From Elusimicrobiota bacterium (GTDB lineage: Bacteria; Elusimicrobiota; Elusimicrobia; UBA1565; UBA9628), in assembly GCA_016212855.1 (NCBI GenBank), contig JACRDP010000029.1, forward strand, positions 62,001-126,000: a stretch of 64,000 bases of DNA. Direction: 5' to 3'. The position numbers and the translations under genes are program-made. Of the stretch, positions 59,734 through 64,000 are shown in pieces; position 1 is the first letter of the stretch; each line of letters starts with the position of its first letter. The notes beneath the pieces are model-generated. The model ran no database searches. It had not been told where the DNA came from and saw only the letters and a list, made by a program, of their open reading frames with translations.

Positions 59734-60752
59734 GCTACCGGATCTTCAACCGTCCCGACCGCTTCGCCGAGGGCTGGTACTGGGCGCTCGACGCCGCCGC
59801 GCTCGCGCGCGGCGGCGTCGCCAAGCTCAACTTGCTGGGCCGCGACCTCGCCTTGTACCGCGGCGAGGACGGCAAGGTCGCCGCGCTCGACGCGTTCTGC
59901 CCGCACATGGGCGCGCATCTCGGCGAGGGCAACGTCGACGGCTGCCGCCTGCGCTGCCTGTTCCACGACTGGGCCTACGAGCCCGACGGGCGCTGCTCCG
60001 ATGCGCCCGGCGCGGCCGGCGGCGTTCCGCCCTCGTCCGCCCGTACCTCGTCTTGGCCCGTGACCGAGGCCTACGGCCTGATCTGGGTGTGGACCGGGCC
60101 CGAGGCCCGGCGCCCGGCGCCGTTCGTGCCCGAGCTCGGCGACGAAGACGCGGACTGGTCGCACGGCTCCTCCTTCGTCAAGGACTGTCATCCGAACGTC
60201 GTGATGATCAACGCCATCGACGCGCATCACTTCAACACGGTCCACCACCTTCCCGTGAAGCTCGAGATGGAGCCGCGCACGCGCAACGAGAACAACATCG
60301 AGTTCGCCAATACGACGACGGTTCCGACGACGAGCCTTCTCGGCCGCCTGATCGCGCCGTTCTATCACGACGCGCTGACGTATTGGATGTCCTACTGGTA
60401 TGGGAGCACGGGCACGGTCACTTTGGGGCCGGACTTCCTGCACTTCCATATCCTCTTCGCACTTCGCGCCGCCGAAGGCGGCAAGACCGAGGGACGGACC
60501 GTGCTCGTCACCCGAAAGCGCGCGGGCCTTCACGGCTGGGCGCTGAACCGAGTCTTGCTGGCGCTCACGAACCTCGTCGGCTCCTACTTCGCGCACGGCG
60601 ACACCAAAATATTCCGCTCGATCAAGTTCGACCTGAAGACCCCGCTCGCCGCCGACCGGCCGATCCTGCGCTTCATCGAGCATCTCGAAAAACAGGCCGT
60701 GTCGCCGTGGTGCCGGCCCGTCGAGCCCGCGCGCGAACCGGCGGAGGCCTAA
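59730..60752 (+). CDS. Rieske non-haem iron oxygenase (second)
   Basis: A 340-residue Rieske protein: CPHMGAHLGEGNVDGCRLRCLFHDW cluster motif near residues 51-75 and the mononuclear iron segment NAIDAHHFNTVHH. Sequence order resembles the KshA / cholesterol-desaturase-like (DAF-36) group of oxygenases for bulky hydrophobic substrates. It is not closely similar to the first Rieske protein of the operon. No reductase is adjacent; the ferredoxin at 54661 may serve it. Confidence 0.87.
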   Translation: MSYRIFNRPDRFAEGWYWALDAAALARGGVAKLNLLGRDLALYRGEDGKVAALDAFCPHMGAHLGEGNVDGCRLRCLFHDWAYEPDGRCSDAPGAAGGVPPSSARTSSWPVTEAYGLIWVWTGPEARRPAPFVPELGDEDADWSHGSSFVKDCHPNVVMINAIDAHHFNTVHHLPVKLEMEPRTRNENNIEFANTTTVPTTSLLGRLIAPFYHDALTYWMSYWYGSTGTVTLGPDFLHFHILFALRAAEGGKTEGRTVLVTRKRAGLHGWALNRVLLALTNLVGSYFAHGDTKIFRSIKFDLKTPLAADRPILRFIEHLEKQAVSPWCRPVEPAREPAEA

Positions 60753-61595
60753 GTGAAAACCGCTCTCGTGACGGGCTGTTCCTCGGGCTTCGGCAAAGGC
60801 ATCGTCGCCGGCCTGCTCGCCGACGGCTGGACCGTGATCGCCACCATGCGCGCGGCGGGCCGCCGCGCGGACCTCCTCTCCGCAGAGGCCGAGACGTACG
60901 GCGACCGGCTCCTCATTCGCGAGCTCGACATCGTCGACGCGTCTCAGCGGAAGGCCCTCGCCGTGGAATTCTCCCATCTCGACCTGCTCGTCAACAACGC
61001 GGGCTTCGGCGTGATGGGCGCGATCGAGGACCTCTCCGAAGAGCAGCTGCGCCGCCAGTTCGAGGTCAACTTCTTCGGGACCGTCTTCCTGACGCGCGAG
61101 TTCCTGCCCGCATTGCGCGTCTCCAAAGGCAAGGTCCTCATGATCTCCTCGATCCTCGGCCGCCAGTCCTTCCCGATGTCGGGCGCTTATTGCGCGAGCA
61201 AGTTCGCCTTGGAAGGGCTCTCGGAGTCCCTCGCCTACGAGCTCTCGCCTCACGGCGTGCAAGTCTGCCTCGTCGAGCCGGGGGGCTTTCGCACCAGCAT
61301 GGCCGACAACACGGTCTGGGGCGAAAAGACCGCCGATCCGGCGTCGCCGTACGCGGTTCAGAACGCGAATATGAAGCGCATGCGCGAGAAGATGATGTCC
61401 CGGCCGGGCGTTGCGCCCGGCGCCGTCGTGCGCCTCATCGTCAAGCTCGCCCGGAAGAACAAAATCCCGCGCCGCGCCCTCGTCGGCAAGGACGCCTTCG
61501 GGATGAACGCGTTCGCCTCCTTGCTTCCCGATCGCGTGGTCTCCTTCCTCTACACCCGCCTCTACGACAAGCTGCTGGCGAAGGCGCCCGCGTGA
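60753..61595 (+). CDS. Short-chain dehydrogenase/reductase
   Basis: A 280-residue classical SDR: TGCSSGFGKGI nucleotide motif, LVNNAGFG, catalytic S (ISSILG) and YCASK (YxxxK), PGGFRT. It would oxidise a hydroxyl or reduce a ketone made by the oxygenases. GTG start directly after the preceding stop (no gap); the stop overlaps the next GTG (GTGA). Confidence 0.93.
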   Translation: MKTALVTGCSSGFGKGIVAGLLADGWTVIATMRAAGRRADLLSAEAETYGDRLLIRELDIVDASQRKALAVEFSHLDLLVNNAGFGVMGAIEDLSEEQLRRQFEVNFFGTVFLTREFLPALRVSKGKVLMISSILGRQSFPMSGAYCASKFALEGLSESLAYELSPHGVQVCLVEPGGFRTSMADNTVWGEKTADPASPYAVQNANMKRMREKMMSRPGVAPGAVVRLIVKLARKNKIPRRALVGKDAFGMNAFASLLPDRVVSFLYTRLYDKLLAKAPA

Positions 61596-62503
61596 GCGAG
61601 CGCGTCCGCGTCCGCGCGGGCCTTTCTTTGGGCCGCCTTCCGGCGGGCCACAAGCTCAAGCCTTTGCTGGCGGCGGCCGCGTTCAAGGCGGGCGTCGAGA
61701 CGCCGCGTCTCGCCTTTCCCGACCGCGCCTGGGACGCGGCCTTTCACGGCCTCGATCGCGTGGGCGCATACCGAAAGCTTTCCTCAACCCGCCGCAAGGA
61801 CGTCCTCAAGCATTGCGCGAAGGGCCTCCTCTCCGAGTCCTGCCACATCGAGAAGCTCGGCCTCGCCTTCACCGCGAAGATGTCCTTGCTCTCGCGCACG
61901 GAAGACGAGCGTCAGCTGTACGCCCTCTTCGCCGCCGATGAGGCCCGCCACTTGAGCGAGATCTCGCGCTACCTTCCCGACGGGCCCTCCGCCGCGTCGG
62001 AGAATCCTTTTCTTCTCCTATTGGGAGAAATCATCGAGCGCGGCGATAAGCCCGGCCTCACCGCCTTGATCCAGGTCGTGCTCGAGGGCTGGGGCCTCAC
62101 GCATTACGGCTCTTTGGCCCGCGCCTGCCGCGACGAGGGCCTGCGCCGGACCTTGCGGCGAATCCTCAAAGACGAGGCGCTTCATCACGGCAGCGGCGTC
62201 GTGATCGCCTCGACCGAGCCGCTCGGCCGCTCCGAGCGGCGCGAAGTCGAAGCCTGGCTGCTGCGTCTGGCGCGCATGGTGCAGGCCGGGCCGCAGGCGG
62301 TCGTCGCCGCGCTCGGCCCGCTGTCGCGCCGGGAGCGCGAGAAGGCCTTCGCCGAGCTCTCGTGCGAGTCGCATTCCGCCGAGCGCCTGGCGCTTCTGCG
62401 CGGTCTCATCGCGTCGTGCGGGGAGACCCGCGCGATCGAGACGCTCGAGAAAGCCGGGACGCTGCGCCCGCTCGACGCGGCGGCCTGCGCGCGCCTGAGC
62501 TAA
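61592..62503 (+). CDS. Ferritin-like di-iron protein (second di-iron oxygenase candidate)
   Basis: A 303-residue all-alpha protein with a four-helix di-iron pattern: E87 (CHIEKLG), E117xxH120 (DEARHLSEI), E165 (VLEGWGLTHYG) and E195xxH198 (KDEALHHGSG). It is distinct from the AurF-like protein upstream. It is likely an O2-activating enzyme, though a storage or accessory role cannot be excluded. GTG 61592; the long track frame that contains it is mostly shadow. Its TAA stop overlaps the stop of the convergent lipoprotein gene. Confidence 0.72.
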   Translation: MSERVRVRAGLSLGRLPAGHKLKPLLAAAAFKAGVETPRLAFPDRAWDAAFHGLDRVGAYRKLSSTRRKDVLKHCAKGLLSESCHIEKLGLAFTAKMSLLSRTEDERQLYALFAADEARHLSEISRYLPDGPSAASENPFLLLLGEIIERGDKPGLTALIQVVLEGWGLTHYGSLARACRDEGLRRTLRRILKDEALHHGSGVVIASTEPLGRSERREVEAWLLRLARMVQAGPQAVVAALGPLSRREREKAFAELSCESHSAERLALLRGLIASCGETRAIETLEKAGTLRPLDAAACARLS

Positions 62504-62814
62504 ATCTTTTTCGGCGGTTCGGGCTTGTCGGGAGCCAGAACGCAGCGCCCTTTGTGAGCCAGCCAATGCAACGTATTGCCGATCACGTATATCGAGCCAG
62601 AGACGACCGCCGACGCGGGTCCGACGGCGCCGATGATTGCAAGGCAGGCCCGCGGATCTCCGCCGCTGCAGTCTAGACCCAACTCGGTCGAGTCCAAGGT
62701 CAGCACCATACTGTTGACCTGGCAATCCGGATCGTAGTCGTCGGACTTTGTCGGGTAAATGACGCAGCCGGAGATGACTGCGCTCGCGGCGAGCACGGCG
62801 AATATTTTCAGCAT
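62500..62814 (-). CDS. Small lipoprotein of unknown function
   Basis: A 104-residue protein from MLKIFAVLAASAVISGC, a clear lipobox, followed by a Cys-containing domain (DPDCQVNSMVLTLDSTELGLDCSGGDPRACLAIIGAVGPASAVVSGSIYVIGNTLHWLAHKGRCVL) with one hydrophobic segment. It could be an envelope-anchored structural or stress protein. The longer track start passes through a palindrome and is less likely. Convergent, with overlapping stop codons, to the oxygenase operon. Confidence 0.7.
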   Translation of the reverse strand: MLKIFAVLAASAVISGCVIYPTKSDDYDPDCQVNSMVLTLDSTELGLDCSGGDPRACLAIIGAVGPASAVVSGSIYVIGNTLHWLAHKGRCVLAPDKPEPPKKI

Positions 62815-62845
62815 TCTACACGCCGTCCACGGATATGAGGACGAC

Positions 62846-62865
62846 AACTGTTGTCGACAACAGTT
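62846..62865. promoter_or_regulatory. 20-bp perfect palindrome, candidate operator or hairpin
   Basis: AACTGTTGTCGACAACAGTT, perfectly self-complementary, followed on the plus strand by TTTTAG. It lies in the leader of the lipoprotein gene, about 45-65 nt after its predicted transcription start. It could bind a dimeric repressor, or fold in RNA as an attenuator. Confidence 0.6.
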
Positions 62866-62916
62866 TTTAGGGGGCTGTCGGTGGATGCGGTGGATAGCTT
62901 GAGAATAAGAGTGGTC

Positions 62917-62946
62917 AGTATAGTGCGGGGATTTGGACCTTCGCAA
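62917..62946 (-). promoter_or_regulatory. sigma-70-type promoter for the lipoprotein gene
   Basis: Minus strand TTGCGA, 18-nt spacer, TATACT. Next to it lies a C9A7 homopolymer run (62947-62962) that could slip. Confidence 0.5.
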
Positions 62947-63023
62947 CCCCCCCCCAAAAAAACACGGCGGCGCCGGGCTGAAAGCCCTAGACAGCGGCTG
63001 GGTCCTTTGGGTAAAGTTCGCCC

Positions 63024-63989
63024 ATGAACAAACTCTCCGCCGCCCTGCTGTCCCTGGCCTTGGCCGTCCCCGCCGCCGCCGGACCGCACGGAATCCTCTG
63101 GGCCCCCGGGCAGAAGCCCGCGCAGGCCGCGGACGCGAGCGCGTCGGCCGGGCTCGTGTACTACGGCGGTCCCGTGATCGAGCACGCCAAGGTTTACGCC
63201 GTGTTCTGGGGCGAGAACGTCCCGGCCGAGACGAAGACCAAAATCGGCGGCTTCTTCGCGAACATGCTCGACAGCGTGTACATGGACTGGCTGTCCGAGT
63301 ATCACACGAGCCGCAAGGCCGTGGACGGCCGCGAGGGCACGAAGCAGACGATCGGACGCGGGACCTTCAACGGCGCGGTCACGATCACGCCGATCAACAC
63401 CTCGGCGGCGCTCAAGGACGCGGACGTGCAGAAGGAGCTGGTCGCGCAGATCGCGGCGGGCAAGCTGGCCCCCGCGGACGCGAACTCTTTGTACATGATC
63501 TACTTCCCCAAGGGCGTGAGCATCGAGATCGAAGGCGCCCGCTCGTGCTCGAGCTTCTGCGCGTACCACGAGGGCTTCATGAACGGGAACACGCCGATCT
63601 ACTACGGCATCATGCCCGTGTGCGGCGGCTTCAGCTGCGGCGCCAGCTACGACTCGATGACCTTCGTGTCCTCGCATGAGGCGATCGAGGCGATCACCGA
63701 TCCCTTCCCGACGCCCGGCAGCCACCCCGCGTACCCCCAGGCGTGGAACGACGCGAACGGCGAGGAGATCACCGACCTGTGCCAGTCGCAGAGCGCGCGT
63801 CTCACGAGCCACGGCGTGACCAGCCTCGTCTCTGGACAGTGGAAGAACTCGATCGGGGGCTGCTTCAACGGTCCCTGGCAGTCGACCGAACCCTCGGCGC
63901 GGTTCGACGCTCTCGCGGCGCGCAAGCCGAACACGGCTTTGCTGGCGGCGCTGACCTCGCGCGACCTGACCTGCTGGGAAGGGAACTAG
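63024..63989 (+). CDS. Secreted protein with HEAIEAITD motif (possible metallohydrolase)
   Basis: A 321-residue protein with a signal peptide (MNKLSAALLSLALAVPAAAG) and a compact Cys-containing domain: LVYYGGPVIEHAKVYAVFWGENV, SLYMIYFPKGVSIEIEGARSCSSFCAYHEGF, YYGIMPVCGG and SSHEAIEAITDPFP. The last resembles HExxxE/D zinc-protease-like signatures seen in secreted bacterial proteins sometimes compared with the plant EXORDIUM family. No catalytic assignment is possible from sequence alone. It is divergent from the lipoprotein gene across a 209-nt gap holding a palindrome, a promoter and the C9A7 tract. Confidence 0.7.
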   Translation: MNKLSAALLSLALAVPAAAGPHGILWAPGQKPAQAADASASAGLVYYGGPVIEHAKVYAVFWGENVPAETKTKIGGFFANMLDSVYMDWLSEYHTSRKAVDGREGTKQTIGRGTFNGAVTITPINTSAALKDADVQKELVAQIAAGKLAPADANSLYMIYFPKGVSIEIEGARSCSSFCAYHEGFMNGNTPIYYGIMPVCGGFSCGASYDSMTFVSSHEAIEAITDPFPTPGSHPAYPQAWNDANGEEITDLCQSQSARLTSHGVTSLVSGQWKNSIGGCFNGPWQSTEPSARFDALAARKPNTALLAALTSRDLTCWEGN

Positions 63990-64000
63990 TTCGTCTTACC

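Noticed and set aside
59672-62503. 943-residue plus-strand frame
   Set aside because: The first two thirds are a frame-shifted shadow of the Rieske and SDR genes; only the part from 61592 is a gene.

Overview
GC-rich bacterial chromosome segment, almost fully coding, with no rRNA, tRNA, CRISPR array or insertion sequence that I can see. Tat-exported oxidoreductases, lipoproteins and an outer-membrane beta-barrel imply a diderm (Gram-negative type) cell that respires nitrate and oxygen. The gene set (PFOR, alternative complex III, NapA-type nitrate reductase, an unusual short RpoN) would fit an uncultured lineage such as Elusimicrobiota, but that assignment is inference and weakly held.

Region 1 (about 0-45.5 kb) is an energy-metabolism island. 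It runs: a YwiC-like partial gene; pyruvate:ferredoxin oxidoreductase (nifJ) with a DHOD-like partner and a CBS protein; a soluble PAS histidine kinase with a hemerythrin-like protein; then one very long minus-strand operon (28.3 to 7.2 kb) coding for an Rrf2 regulator, a porin, NapA, five NapG/NapH-type iron-sulfur proteins, alternative complex III (actA-F, with an extra fused cytochrome in ActA and a seven-haem ActE), a hemerythrin-like protein, a SemiSWEET-like protein and a radical SAM protein. Next come molybdopterin synthesis genes (moaA, mobA, moeA) with tatA, a second PAS kinase, a second Rrf2 regulator with an A2-type haem-copper oxidase operon (coxC, coxD, sco, coxB, coxA), a CBS protein, a stand-alone receiver, an NtrB/NtrC-type pair, a divergent sigma-54 (RpoN), a CoA-transferase/GNAT fusion, and moaE, moaD and a moaC-mogA fusion.

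The main discovery is regulatory. Twelve sites of the form TGGCCGTTTYGTTGC (GG-N10-GC spacing) sit in front of the transcription units of region 1, including rpoN itself, and none was noticed after 41.8 kb. The motif differs from the canonical sigma-54 element TGGCACG-N4-TTGC, and the local RpoN has an altered RpoN box. I infer a dedicated sigma-54 regulon that switches the whole nitrate/oxygen respiratory apparatus, probably through the adjacent NtrBC pair. At seven of the sites the start codon lies at about +2 to +6, so these messages would be leaderless or nearly so.

Region 2 (45.5-50 kb) holds a small hypothetical gene, a leucine/isovalerate catabolic trio (carboxyltransferase, enoyl-CoA hydratase, HMG-CoA lyase), palindromic intergenic DNA with a terminator, and a secreted NTF2-like protein.

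Region 3 (50-62.5 kb) is a tightly overlapping 13-gene plus-strand operon rich in oxygenases: an unknown protein, an amidohydrolase-DUF962 fusion, a PAP2-like protein, an AurF-like di-iron oxygenase, a [2Fe-2S] ferredoxin, two Rieske oxygenases, a fatty-acid-hydroxylase-type protein, a left-handed beta-helix protein, a GH3-type acyl-adenylating enzyme, a methyltransferase, an SDR and a second ferritin-like di-iron protein. It looks like an undescribed biosynthetic pathway for a modified lipid or acyl-amide. The window ends with a lipoprotein, a 20-bp perfect palindrome and a secreted protein with a HEAIEAITD motif.
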